The notes below the pieces were generated by a model. The model had not been told where the DNA came from. It did not search any database and worked only from the letters and a program-made list of their open reading frames with translations. The translations under genes and the position numbers were made by a program. Below are positions 11,451-21,029 of a DNA stretch of 64,000 nt, piece after piece. How positions within the stretch are numbered: position 1 is the stretch's first letter; every line of letters begins with the position of its first letter. This DNA comes from Paguma larvata (taxonomy: Eukaryota > Chordata > Mammalia > Carnivora > Viverridae), in assembly GCA_030068075.1 (NCBI GenBank), contig CM057842.1, positions 44,664,659 to 44,728,658 on the forward strand, in the 5' to 3' direction.

Positions 11451-11744
11451 CTTCTTTATATGAACTTCTTCCTTGTCTTGTTCTTTTCATTTCAACCTTA
11501 TCATCTCTTCATCTGCCCCCGCCCTTGCCATCTTTCTAATTTTCCTCCTTTCTTGATTTCTTCTCTTACAGTGACTGGGTTTCTGCTGGTGCTGTAGACA
11601 CTGGCATCAAAACCTAAAATGTCTCTGGTTTCTTGTGTTGAAGGTACATCGGGTCTGTCCACTTGAGGAAGAGTCTGACTCTTCCAGACAGCTTTCTGCT
11701 CTGGCTGCAGGAAAACGTTTTCTTTGCTTTCTCTTTCTCGATAG

Positions 11745-11864
11745 GTTCTTAGATTACCTCTCTGACCTCTGTGTGTCCATGAACAAATCGATCCCGGTGA
11801 CCCAGGAACTGATCTGTAAAGCCGTGCTGAATCCAACCAACGCCGACATCCTGATTGAGACCAA
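11745..11864 (+). CDS. ITPR1: ITPR1 exon 6: RIH/armadillo segment
   Basis: Encodes R629 (split) through T668 and two bases of K669 ([20 protein letters not shown] through [12 protein letters not shown]). These are armadillo-type helices of the first RIH domain, which relay IP3 binding toward the channel. The acceptor is 'ctttctcgatag' and the donor GTGAGC directly after 'accaa'. That boundary was chosen because only it restores K669-L-V with exon 7. The exon is 120 nt, phase 2 in and 2 out. Confidence 0.97.
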
Positions 11865-12085
11865 GTGAGCTGGGGTCTTGGGATTTAAGATACAGATGAG
11901 AAAGGGATTTAGATGGAGAGCATATGGTCCAGGAGATGTCTGCACTCTAGGAGAGTAGAACTTAACCCTTCGATTTCTTCAGACTTGGTCTGAAGTCACA
12001 TGGTCCGGCATGGGATCTTTCTTATGCAAAGGTCTTTGATAGGGGAATTAAGTTTGCTTTTGGAGTGGCCTCCTCTGTACAGAGG

Positions 12086-12257
12086 AGTCACATACTTTGC
12101 TTTGTGACTCACATACTTTGTAGTACTCACATACTTTGAAACATTGGTTTCATTTTTAACATATTTATTTTTTTGAAAATATTTTTTAAAATATTTAAAC
12201 CAACGAAACATTGGTTTCATTTTTAACATATTTATTTTTTTGAAAATATTTTTTAAA
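12086..12257. repeat. Local direct repeats: 53-bp perfect pair and 'acatactttg' triplet
   Basis: Positions 12138-12190 and 12205-12257 are identical over 53 bp (start gaaacattggtttc, end attttttaaa), separated by 14 bp. Just before them 'cacatactttg' occurs three times between 12086 and 12138. The right copy runs straight into the tail end of a reverse SINE. Confidence 0.93.
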
Positions 12258-12444
12258 GTTTTATTTTGAGAGACAGAGACAGCGTGAGCAAGGGAGGGGC
12301 AGAGAAAGAGAGAGAGGAAGAATCCCAGATAGGCTCCACACTGTCAGCACAGAGTCCAATGCTCATGAAATTGTGAGATCATGACCTGAGCTGAAATCAG
12401 GAATCAGACAGAAGCTTAACCAACTGAGCCACCCTTGTGCCCCC
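12252..12444 (-). repeat. Carnivore SINE, older and diverged
   Basis: Reverse copy with 'gaagaatcccagataggct', 'cactgtcagcacagagtcca' and 'ttaaccaactgagccaccc'. The internal region is shortened. Confidence 0.87.
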
Positions 12445-12818
12445 TTGCACACTGCTTTTAAAATAATGTGAATTCACCAGAGAGCGTTTTGCACATAGTT
12501 ATTTTAATATTAAGAGTTTAAAGTTCTTTAGATATGATCATCAGTTTTAAAATTTAAAGGAGATAATTCGATGGTGATATGAAGTCACTGTAGGGAAGAG
12601 CTTTTTAATTATCGCTGTTCAGAAAGTGTTTAGTGGTACATAAAAAATTTGGTAATAGTAGTGATTGATTTTTAGCAAGGGAATAGTTTTCCTGATAAGT
12701 ACAGTGCTAGTAATAGGGCCAGTGTTTAAAAACCAAAACAAAACCCAAAACTGAGTTATATCCTGAGCTCTAGTGATTTTGTTTTTGCTTTTGCTTCTCA
12801 TAATTTAATTTTGGCCTT

Positions 12819-13008
12819 GGGCTAATGCAACCTCAGCATTTTGACATTTAGCATTTAGCAGCATCCCTGGCTTTTACCCATGAGATGCTCATAGTTCCTC
12901 CAGTTCAGTTGGGACAAGCAAAAATGTTATAATGTTTGCAGACATTGCCAAATGTCCCCTGGGGAGGGTGCAGGGCAGACGAAATCACCCTGCTTGAGCA
13001 CCACTAGA
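12819..13008 (-). repeat. MER20 (hAT-Charlie DNA transposon)
   Basis: Reverse MER20: 'aacctcagcattttgacatt', 'gacattgccaaatgtcccct' and the terminal 'ttgagcaccactag'. It has the opposite orientation to the copy at 8793-9013. Confidence 0.82.
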
Positions 13009-13186
13009 ATAAAGTATATGAAGAAGTTAATGTTTGGTTCTTTGTGATTCTGCCGTTGAGGAAGAAAATGGTTTTCTGTGTATCTTTATGCTCAGAGTGA
13101 AGCTAGATTTCAATATGTTGCTAGACTTGATCTGACATTAGCAGGTATTTCTAACATAATGAGTTTTCCCTACTCTTATTTTCCAG

Positions 13187-13381
13187 GTTAGTTCTTTCTC
13201 GATTTGAATTTGAGGGTGTTTCTACTGGAGAGAATGCTCTGGAAGCAGGAGAAGATGAGGAGGAGGTATGGCTCTTTTGGAGGGACAGCAACAAGGAGAT
13301 TCGCAGCAAGAGTGTCCGGGAACTGGCACAAGATGCTAAAGAAGGGCAGAAGGAAGACCGTGATGTTCTCAGCTACTACAG
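13187..13381 (+). CDS. ITPR1: ITPR1 exon 7: acidic-loop segment of the first RIH/armadillo region
   Basis: Encodes K669 (split) to Y733 and two bases of R734 ([20 protein letters not shown] through [11 protein letters not shown]). It contains an acidic run ([10 protein letters not shown]) followed by a mixed-charge stretch rich in K/R/E, probably a solvent-exposed loop between helices. The acceptor is 'cttattttccag' and the donor GTGATG. The exon is 195 nt, phase 2 in and 2 out. In other frames a 72-residue open frame overlaps it; that is a shadow. Confidence 0.97.
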
Positions 13382-13653
13382 GTGATGAGGAGTCTCACCG
13401 GGCTCGGTTCGTGGAGCCCTGAAGGGAATTGATGAGCAATTTATTGCTTGCTTGTTGATTGCTCTACACGATCACAAGTTGTCACCTGTCTAGCAAAAGA
13501 TGTAGATTTTAGGATTTGGGAGTGTAAGGTTTCATTGATACTTAGGTAGTAAGTAAATTGATAACTGGACGTGGCCAGGTCGACAGAACAGTGAGCTCTT
13601 GCATCAGCCCTTAGTGACCGTTCATCCTTACCAGGATAGTACGTAGACACATA

Positions 13654-13805
13654 TTATATGGTCAGACTGCTCGTATTCAAATCCTGAACTTTCTACTTAC
13701 TAGATTTGTCCGTTTGGCCAAGTTATATAACTCTGTCCCCCAGTTCCTTTATCTGCAAAATAGACACAGTAGTGCCAACCTCATAGAATTTTGCGGACAG
13801 AGCTA
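13654..13805 (+). repeat. MIR element
   Basis: Forward MIR: 'tcgtattcaaatcctgaac', 'cttactagatttgtccg', 'ttcctttatctgcaaaata' and 'cctcatagaatttt'. Confidence 0.72.
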
Positions 13806-13879
13806 GAAAATGAGTACGTGTATTCACACATGTGTGTACGTTTATACACACACACTCATATCTCTTTCTATATACAAAT

Positions 13880-14075
13880 AAATATTTTTTGAGGGAGAGA
13901 GGAAGTAGAAGTGGGGGAAGGGCAGGGAAAGAGAGAAGGAGAGAGATAATCTGAAGCACGTTCTGTGTCAGCAGCACAGAGTTTCACAGGAACTCGAACT
14001 CACGAACCGTGAGATCATGACCTGAGCCGAAATCAAGAATCGGATGATTAATCGACTGAGCCACCCAGATGCCCC
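13880..14075 (-). repeat. Carnivore SINE
   Basis: Reverse copy from 'aatattttttgagggaga' to 'atcgactgagccacccagat'. The central 'ctccaggctctgagc' part is lost. Confidence 0.88.
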
Positions 14076-14519
14076 TGTACAAATATATAATAAAACCATG
14101 AGTCCCGTCCCCATCGATACTTCCAATTCCATTCTCACACCATGGCATTATTGTAGCCTTCTTCTTTCCATATTCATAACTCACTCCTGAGACCGAGAAA
14201 CCTGGCTGGCCTTTTTCCTGGTGTCTGTCCTTGTTTACTCACTCTCCACCTCTGCCGGACACCTCCACCGGCCCCAGGGTCTCCCAGGTCCCTGCTTTAA
14301 GACCTGCTGGCCCTGCCACCTCAAGGGAAGGCAATGGAAAGGAAAAGAAGGGGGAAGAGAGCCAATGAAACCTTTTCAAAGAATAGAGAAGGGAAGATGG
14401 CAAAGTGGTTATGGCATTTTTTAATAAGGAAAGTTTGCTGCCACAGGGCCTTTTGATAGCTCCTGTATTCTCTTCCCTCCCATTCATGCATGTAGTGTAT
14501 ACCCTTCTCCATTTTCTGT

Positions 14520-14960
14520 GTATTTATATTTTACTACATTTTGTATGTAGTCATAAAAAATACATAGCATTTTGCCAGTTCTTGGAAATGTATATAAATG
14601 GTATTGTACTTGAAGTTCCATTCTGAAATCTCCCTTATTTATTCTGTATTGTTTCTGAAATGTGCTCATGTTAATGGAGGTACATCCATTTCTCTAATTT
14701 CGCCTTCCGGATGACATTCCATTTCATTATGCCTTGTTTTCATTGCCCTTGGATATTCCATCATATGCCACAATTTAGTTTTTCATGTTGGGGGACATCC
14801 TTATTCTAAAGTGCACGTGAGTGAGAGTTTTCCTTTCCTATTAGGAGTGGAATTTATTGAATTGACAAGTATGCCAGTTTTGCTAGGCAGTCCTAGATAG
14901 TCCTAGTAGTCACTGTGAGTGAGAACTTTATTTCTCCTGGTGTTTGCTAACTCTGAATTT
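14520..14960 (+). repeat. Old LINE-type 3' fragment
   Basis: Phrases such as 'ccggatgacattccatttca', 'tggatattccatcatatgcc' and 'gggacatccttattctaaag' resemble old LINE 3' ends. The subfamily and exact limits are uncertain. Confidence 0.45.
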
Positions 14961-15731
14961 TGTGATGCTTTCCAATCTTTGTTACTTTTATAAGCATGAA
15001 GTAGAATCATATTTTAATCTGTATACACTGATGTCTAGTGAGATTGAGAATATTTTCAACTGATGGTTATCGATAATAAATAGGATTTTAGATAAGGAAG
15101 TCAGTATTGGCTATTTTGGAAGCTTACGTCTTTCTTATTTCACATTGCAAGTTGTTTATTCTTTCAATGTCTGATACATCTTCTGCCGAGGGTGAATGAG
15201 AAAGAGTGCTTCCATGGTCCAGTTCACAAGGTGACAAAAATCACGTGTAGTTGGATGGGGAAAAAAGCATAAGACATTGTGAGGAATCCCCTTCTTTGCA
15301 CCCCATGTTTTTCATGTAGAAGTCTAAGAGTAGGCTTATATGAGATAAGATCCAAAGAGTATGATAAAATTTCTAATTAGATTCAGAATGGGAGATATCT
15401 TTAACATTTCCTCCAGGGTTTTTAATGTACTATATTAAAAAAAAAAAAACAGCTGAAGAAATAGACAACCCTTTAAATGTAACATTTACCTCCATTTATT
15501 TCATGAAATAAACAAGGACAAAATGGAATCACGTAGTCACATAATTACTCCAGCTCAGCAAGGAGGACTTGTATGACTGGTGGTAAGGCTTGAACAGTTT
15601 CTTTATTTGCTTGGTACAGATTCAATTTAAGGTGTTGATGTATAAGCTCAGGTGGCCAAATGTCACTCCTATGAAAGTTGGGGATATTCGAATTGTCTTG
15701 CGGTGCATTTCCATTCATCTTCAATAATTTC

Positions 15732-15927
15732 TTTTTTTTTAATGTTTTATTTATTTTTGAGAGGGCAGGAAGGGGCAGAGAGAGAGAGAGAGAGACACAG
15801 AATACGAAGCAGGCTTCAGGCTCCGAGCTGTCAGCACAGAGTCCAATGCGGGGCTTGAACTCACAAACTGTGAGATCATGACCTGGGCCGAAGTCAGACG
15901 CTTAACCGACTGAGCCACTCGGGCCCC
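15732..15927 (-). repeat. Felid CAN-type SINE close to exon 8
   Basis: Full reverse copy from the poly-T to 'cgactgagccactcgggcccc', little diverged. Its end lies 48 bp upstream of the exon 8 acceptor, so the branch point and pyrimidine tract must lie in those 48 bp or inside the SINE. Confidence 0.93.
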
Positions 15928-15975
15928 TTTGCTCAGTGATTTCTGATTTCTTCATATAACTTTTCTTTTCTTCAG

Positions 15976-16227
15976 GTACCAGTTGAACCTTTTTGCTAGG
16001 ATGTGTCTAGACCGCCAGTACCTGGCCATCAATGAAATATCAGGGCAGCTGGATGTAGATCTCATTCTACGCTGTATGTCGGACGAGAACCTGCCCTACG
16101 ACCTGAGGGCATCCTTCTGCCGGCTCATGCTTCACATGCACGTGGACCGAGATCCCCAGGAACAAGTCACTCCCGTGAAATACGCCCGCCTCTGGTCTGA
16201 GATTCCCTCGGAGATCGCCATTGACGA
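15976..16227 (+). CDS. ITPR1: ITPR1 exon 8: start of helical region, CDK1 site T799
   Basis: Encodes R734 (split) to I817 and two bases of D818 ([20 protein letters not shown] through IPSEIAID). It contains VTPVKYARL, whose T799-Pro-x-Lys is the second reported CDK1 site of type 1 receptors. It also contains several cysteines within long amphipathic helices. The acceptor is 'ttttcttttcttcag' and the donor GTGAGC after 'gacga'. The exon is 252 nt, phase 2 in and 2 out. A felid SINE ends 48 bp upstream. Confidence 0.97.
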
Positions 16228-16952
16228 GTGAGCCTATTGCTTTAAAACCTCTAACGTTTTGTCTCACAGTAGACAGACCCCTTACAGTCAGGTTAAATCC
16301 AGTTAAGTCCTAGATGAGAGGTGAAGTGTTTTTTGGGTTTTTTTTTTTAAGCTTAAAATAAAAAAGTGTATGGCAAATACTACTTTTTTTTGAAGAATGT
16401 AAAAGATGGCATACTTCTATTTTTTCTATCTTTTTTTTTAATTCAAAAATTTGTCTCTGCTTTGTGTCAGCCTTAACTGATGTATCAGTGAACAAACAAG
16501 AGTACTATCTCTACACTAGTGGAGGAAACAGATATAAACAAGATAAATGATTGCATGTCTTGGTGATATGTGCTAAGGAGGAAAAATAAAGTAAGGACGG
16601 AGGGTGGGAGAGGGGTTTGTAGGGAGGGAGTGTTGGCTTTGTGGCTAAGCAGCTGGGGAAGACTCAACTGGGAAGATCTTGAACTCTTTTTCAGTTCTTT
16701 TAAATGTTGATTTATTTTTGAGAGAGAGAGAGAGAGACGGTGTGAGCAGAGAAGGGGCAGAGAGAAAGGGAGACACAGAATCTGAAGCAGGCTCCAGGCT
16801 CTGAGCTGTCAGCACAGAGCCCAACGCGGGGCTTGAACTCATAAGTCATGAGGTCATGACCTGTGTTGAAGTCAGATGCTTAACCAGCTGAGCCACCTAG
16901 GCGCCCCAGGCTCTTGAACTTTGATTCTCTTGTCTTTCTCCTTTCTTTTTAG
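16228..16952 (+). other. ITPR1: ITPR1 intron 8
   Basis: A short intron of 725 nt, nearly a third of which is one reverse SINE (16686-16911). The first 450 nt are A/T-rich and unique, with no exon. Confidence 0.88.
16686..16911 (-). repeat. Felid CAN-type SINE with target duplication, 41 bp from exon 9
   Basis: Full reverse copy ending 'gccacctaggcgcccc'. It is flanked by the 9-bp direct repeat 'tcttgaact' at 16677-16685 and 16912-16920, a target-site duplication. Only 41 bp separate it from exon 9, so the insertion hit the branch-point zone of the intron. Confidence 0.92.
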
Positions 16953-17094
16953 CTATGATAGTAGTGGAGCTTCCAAAGATGAAATTAAGGAGAGGTTTGC
17001 GCAGACCATGGAATTTGTGGAGGAGTATTTAAGAGATGTGGTTTGTCAGAGGTTTCCTTTCTCTGATAAGGAGAAAAATAAGCTTACATTTGAG
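16953..17094 (+). CDS. ITPR1: ITPR1 exon 9: helical-region segment
   Basis: Encodes D818 (split) to E865 ([20 protein letters not shown] through [10 protein letters not shown]). The exon is mostly charged amphipathic helix, and [15 protein letters not shown] is well conserved in IP3 receptors. The acceptor is 'tttctttttag' and the donor GTAATT. The exon is 142 nt, phase 2 in and 0 out. The D818 codon is rebuilt exactly from 'ga' of exon 8 plus 'c' here, which fixes both boundaries. Confidence 0.97.
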
Positions 17095-17838
17095 GTAATT
17101 CATGACAAAATGATCTATGTGTTTTTCTGCTTTTCATTGGTCATTTTACAGTGGGGTAGATAGAAAATATTTTAGCATGTGGTGATTTCTATCATGATAC
17201 TCTGGTTTTGTAATAAAAGGGAGTTCAGCCCAGTTTTGCTCCAGAATAAAATAGAACGAATACCAGTCACTTGACTTAATGGTAGTTATGCTCTTAGAAT
17301 AAATACCCAGGGTTAACTGAATCACATAAATTGATAGAACATTCCGTATACTCTGGATATGATATTAAAAACAACAGGAAAGAAACAGACTCTGCTTGGG
17401 ATCCATCATAGATTAATAATTTGAGGGACACAAATCTTTATAATCTTAAAATGTTTCTCTTTGAGATCACTTTTCATTTTGAGGAGTCGTATTTCCAAGG
17501 ATTGTGGTATTGTTATCTGTGTCCTATTTGGCTATAATGTGACTTGCCCTGCAGTATCTTTGGGAAACTCCACAGACAAATGATTAAGTCAGTTTTTTGT
17601 TAACTAGTTATTAAAACATATCAGTAGCTTTGCAGTTTTTGTTTCTTATTTTTTCTCCTTGTGAAACAAAATGAAATTTGATCATAAATGGCAAGCAAAA
17701 TATGTCTTCTCTTATAAGGAGGGTCAGAATCATTTATTTATAAACTAGTCAACATAAAATGGAACTGAAGGATGCAGTTGCGTTAATACCATCTGTGTTT
17801 CTGTTTCTCTCTCTATTCCTTGCATTTTAATATAATAG
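17095..17838 (+). other. ITPR1: ITPR1 intron 9
   Basis: 744 nt of A/T-rich sequence with no repeat or exon that I recognise. The 3' end is not pyrimidine-rich ('gcattttaatataatag'), so it is a weak-looking acceptor. Confidence 0.82.
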
Positions 17839-17992
17839 GTTGTAAATTTAGCTAGGAATCTCATCTATTTTGGTTTCTACAACTTCTCTGACCTTCTGCG
17901 ATTAACCAAAATCCTCCTGGCCATACTGGACTGTGTGCATGTGACGACCATCTTCCCCATTAGCAAGATGGCGAAAGGAGAAGAGAATAAAG
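17839..17992 (+). CDS. ITPR1: ITPR1 exon 10: segment ending at the SIII splice position
   Basis: Encodes V866-K916 and one base of G917 ([20 protein letters not shown] through [11 protein letters not shown]). It is a hydrophobic helical stretch ([20 protein letters not shown]) followed by a polar tail. In ITPR1 the optional 9-residue SIII segment is inserted at residue 917, exactly at this exon's 3' edge. The acceptor is 'atataatag' and the donor GTAAGA. The exon is 154 nt, phase 0 in and 1 out. Confidence 0.97.
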
Positions 17993-19031
17993 GTAAGAAT
18001 GTTGTAGTGTAGTAGGTACGTGATATTTGCTGGCACCTGCACACTCGGGACATGCCCTTCCAGCCTCTCCTGTTAATACTCTTGTCGTGTTTCCCTGTGA
18101 TGTCCTGTCCTTTTCTTCTTGACTTTTCATTGCGGGCGTTTTTAACAAAAAGAAAAGCTGAAAGAATAACAGCCAATACCTATACACGAGTCCTCAATGG
18201 TTCACATTTTCCTCTATTTCCTTTATATTTATATATGAGTCTGTGTGTATTTCTTCTTGTGAAATTTTGCAAAACCATTTGAAAGTTATCTAACAAATTG
18301 AATGCTTATCTCTGAACACATGTCCTATCCTTGTTTTTGATGTATCATGAGGCATTCAATGATGATATTAGTATCTGATGAATTAAAATCCTGTCTTGTA
18401 CCTGGGTGTTATATATCCAGTCTGTGAATAGGGAACTCTGCTTTTATATGTTTATTTTTTTTCTCTCTTTTAGGGTCAGAGTAGATACATACTGTGTTCT
18501 CACATAGGGATGCTTGTCTACCTTGTCTCTACAGCTAGAACAGAAAAAGGACATCTCCTTACCTCTCATGGTGTGCTAGGTCCTGCGCCCAGTTATTTCA
18601 CATATATTTCACCTTTTCATCTTTTGATCAAGCTCCTGTAGTCTCATTTTGTAGATGAAGAAACTAAGCCTCAGAGGTAATCCAGTGTACTCAAGATCAG
18701 TGTTAGTAGCAGCAGTCAGTTTGTGCCTCATCAGCTCCTGTGCCCCTAACTTTGTGCATAGCAACAAGCGTGTGCTAGGTGACTAGTAAAATTTGGCAGG
18801 TGAATTAATATACAGAAATGCTCCTTTGGGGATTTCAAAGCCCATATCTTTTCTGCTGCTTCTGTTTCCCCATATTTTTGTTGGGTATTAATCCTTTCTA
18901 ATTCCTCGAGTCCTGAGAATGTGTTGAAACAGAGACATGTTAAAAATGTCTTGAGCCTGTGCCCCTTGCCAGATGCCTCAGAGCACTCTCCCGGAGCGTT
19001 TTCATGACAGGTCTGTCCTGGCCCTCCCTAG
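17993..19031 (+). other. ITPR1: ITPR1 intron 10 (expected site of the SIII mini-exon)
   Basis: Includes a reverse MIR (about 18575-18760). A 27-nt SIII exon should lie between exons 10 and 11 in ITPR1. I could not pick one out by eye; its small size means it may be present but unrecognised. Confidence 0.75.
18575..18760 (-). repeat. MIR element
   Basis: Reverse MIR: 'cagttatttcacatatattt', 'cattttgtagatgaagaaac' and 'taagcctcagaggtaatcca'. Confidence 0.72.
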
Positions 19032-19219
19032 GAAGTAACGTAATGCGGTCCATCCATGGGGTTGGAGAGCTGATGACCCAGGTGGTGCTCCGGGGAGGAG
19101 GCTTTTTACCCATGACTCCTATGGCTGCCGCCCCTGAAGGCAACGTGAAGCAGGCAGAGCCAGAGAAGGAGGATATCCTGGTCATGGACACCAAGTTGAA
19201 GATCATTGAAATACTCCAG
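19032..19219 (+). CDS. ITPR1: ITPR1 exon 11: Gly/Pro-rich linker and helix
   Basis: Encodes G917 (split) to Q979 ([20 protein letters not shown] through [11 protein letters not shown]). It combines a glycine/proline/alanine-rich linker ([18 protein letters not shown]), an acidic patch (EPEKED) and a closing helix. The acceptor is 'ccctccctag' and the donor GTAACC. The exon is 188 nt, phase 1 in and 0 out. Direct joining with exon 10 gives K-G-S-N, the SIII-minus form. Confidence 0.97.
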
Positions 19220-19589
19220 GTAACCATCCCCATCAGAAGTGGTGGGGACAGAATGTACTTCCCAGGGCTACCGTTTGGATTGTGTCCCTCCTTTTATAAA
19301 GTCCTAGACTTTCTGGGAAGAGAATGGAGGTAAATTCATAGCTCATGGTTAGGTGCCCTTTAGGAACCAGCTGTCTTCATCCTTCTGTCATCTCATATCC
19401 CTCCCCAGTATGCCCTCTCCCACCAGCCATGACACAACTTCCCTAGTTACCTTAGCTTTCCATCATTATCTCCCTTTGCTTAGAACTCACATGGGTATGC
19501 TTCTACATAAAGCCAGGTTTTTCTTGCTCATTTATTGTTCATAACTCAGGTTAAGGTTCCATTAACTGGGCAGCACCTGCCTCCCTCCC

Positions 19590-19960
19590 TTCTTTATTCA
19601 TTCATTCAATGAATATTTATTGAAACTGACTCTGTGCCAAGTACTTGTAAGCATTTGAGATCCAGCACTGAACAGCATAGGTTAAATTTCAGCTTCTAAA
19701 GAGCCTACATTTTAATAAGAGTCATAGGCGTATTAAACAACAGGTATACCATGTCAAACACTGGTAAGTGTTAAAAATGCTAAAATATAAAGGAGGGTCA
19801 GGATGTTTTGGAGGCCACCTGAGAGTGGGGCCAGGGATGTTGTTTGTGATGGGATTGTCAGACAGGGCCACTCTAGTAAGGCGACATGATCAGAGACCTG
19901 AATGAAGTGAGGAACCTGGTATGTGGGTATCTAGGAAGTCTCTGAGGCGGAGGGAGTAAC
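19590..19960 (+). repeat. Old LINE-type fragment
   Basis: Carries the widespread pattern 'ttcattcaatgaatattta ... ctgtgccaagtac', followed by 'gagacctgaatgaagtgag'. It is clearly interspersed repeat DNA; the family name is not certain. Confidence 0.6.
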
Positions 19961-20156
19961 AGTGAGAAGACTCTCAGGTGGGAGTATATTTGGCAAGTTT
20001 TGGAATAGGTTGGCTTCAAGAGGGAATGGGAGAAGATTAATCAGGGGGAGTAAGTACAAATACGTCTTTTGAGTGGATTTGCTATAAAGATGCACAGAAG
20101 GGTGATTGTTGGTAACAGGAAGTTTTTGTTGTAATGTGTTTTCTTGTTTGTTTGTT

Positions 20157-20363
20157 TTTAATTTTTTTAATGTTTATAATTTTTGAGAGAGAGAGGGAGA
20201 GTGAGAGGGAGAGAGCACGAGCAGGGGAGGGGCAGAGAGAGAGGGAGACACAGAATCTGAAGTAGGCTCCACAGAGCCCGACGCAGGACTCAAAGTCACA
20301 AACCGTGAGATCATGACCTGAGCTGAAGTCAGACGCTTAACCGACTGAGTCACCCAGGCACCC
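20157..20363 (-). repeat. Felid CAN-type SINE with target duplication
   Basis: Reverse copy ending 'cgactgagtcacccaggcacc'. The flanks share 'ttgtaatgtgtttt' and 'ttgtaatatgtttt', an approximate target-site duplication. Confidence 0.92.
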
Positions 20364-21029
20364 GTGTTGTAATATGTTTTAACTTGGGAGATTATAGCAA
20401 ATTCGTATGCTGAATGGAATGGTCAGGTAGAGAGGAGCAAGTTGTTGACACAGGAGACACAGGATAATTGTAAGAGTGAAGTACCTGCACGAGTAAAAGG
20501 AGGTCTGGGAGGCTGGTCTCCTGAATACAGGGATTCATCTTAGATATGAGAACCCTCCTGATCTCCTCACATTCTGTGTTTTCCTCTTTCTGCTCATAGG
20601 TCATTCATTCGTCAACAAAATCATCTGCTCTTTAGTGAATAGAATACTGTTAACACTTCTGTATTTTATCCCATGCTGCCTAATCCCAACCCCAGAACAC
20701 ATAGTAGATGATTATAAATGTTTATAGACTTAATTCGTTTCTTGAGTCTGAAATCACATCTTACTAGTAGTTTGAAAACATCCGTTAGAGCCCTCAACTG
20801 TTTAAGACCATAGGGAATGACTTAGGAAGAAACCTCATTGAACCTACAACTGGCCAAAAGTTGTGCAGGGCTTCTTAGCCCCTGGGTTGAGCATCCCTCT
20901 CCTTTCTGCCCCATCTCTGCTTGTGATCTTTCTTTCTCAAAGGAAGAAACATAAAGAAGTGATGCATTGTAATGATACCTTGAGGTCCCCTCACTGTAGC
21001 CGTCTGAAAACAGACAGCAGTTGGTTGGT

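Larger units (their letters stand above)
10555..11744 (+). other. ITPR1: ITPR1 intron 5
   Basis: Holds a forward MIR (about 10690-10895) and a reverse MIR (about 11240-11450). The 3' part is C/T-rich ('cctccccctcctctcttccc' near 11050 and a long pyrimidine-rich run 11400-11560). No further exon. Confidence 0.8.
11865..13186 (+). other. ITPR1: ITPR1 intron 6
   Basis: Contains a cluster of local direct repeats (12086-12257), a reverse SINE (12252-12444) and a reverse MER20 (12819-13008). The rest is unique and A/T-rich. Confidence 0.85.
13382..15975 (+). other. ITPR1: ITPR1 intron 7
   Basis: Holds a forward MIR (about 13654-13805), two reverse SINEs (13880-14075 and 15732-15927) and a LINE-like piece (about 14520-14960). 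From 14960 to 15720 no repeat or exon was recognised. The second SINE stops only 48 bp before exon 8. Confidence 0.85.

Noticed and set aside
18000..19020. Attempts to place the SIII mini-exon
   Set aside because: No 27-nt stretch with AG/GT borders and a convincing product stood out. A call would be a guess without alignment.
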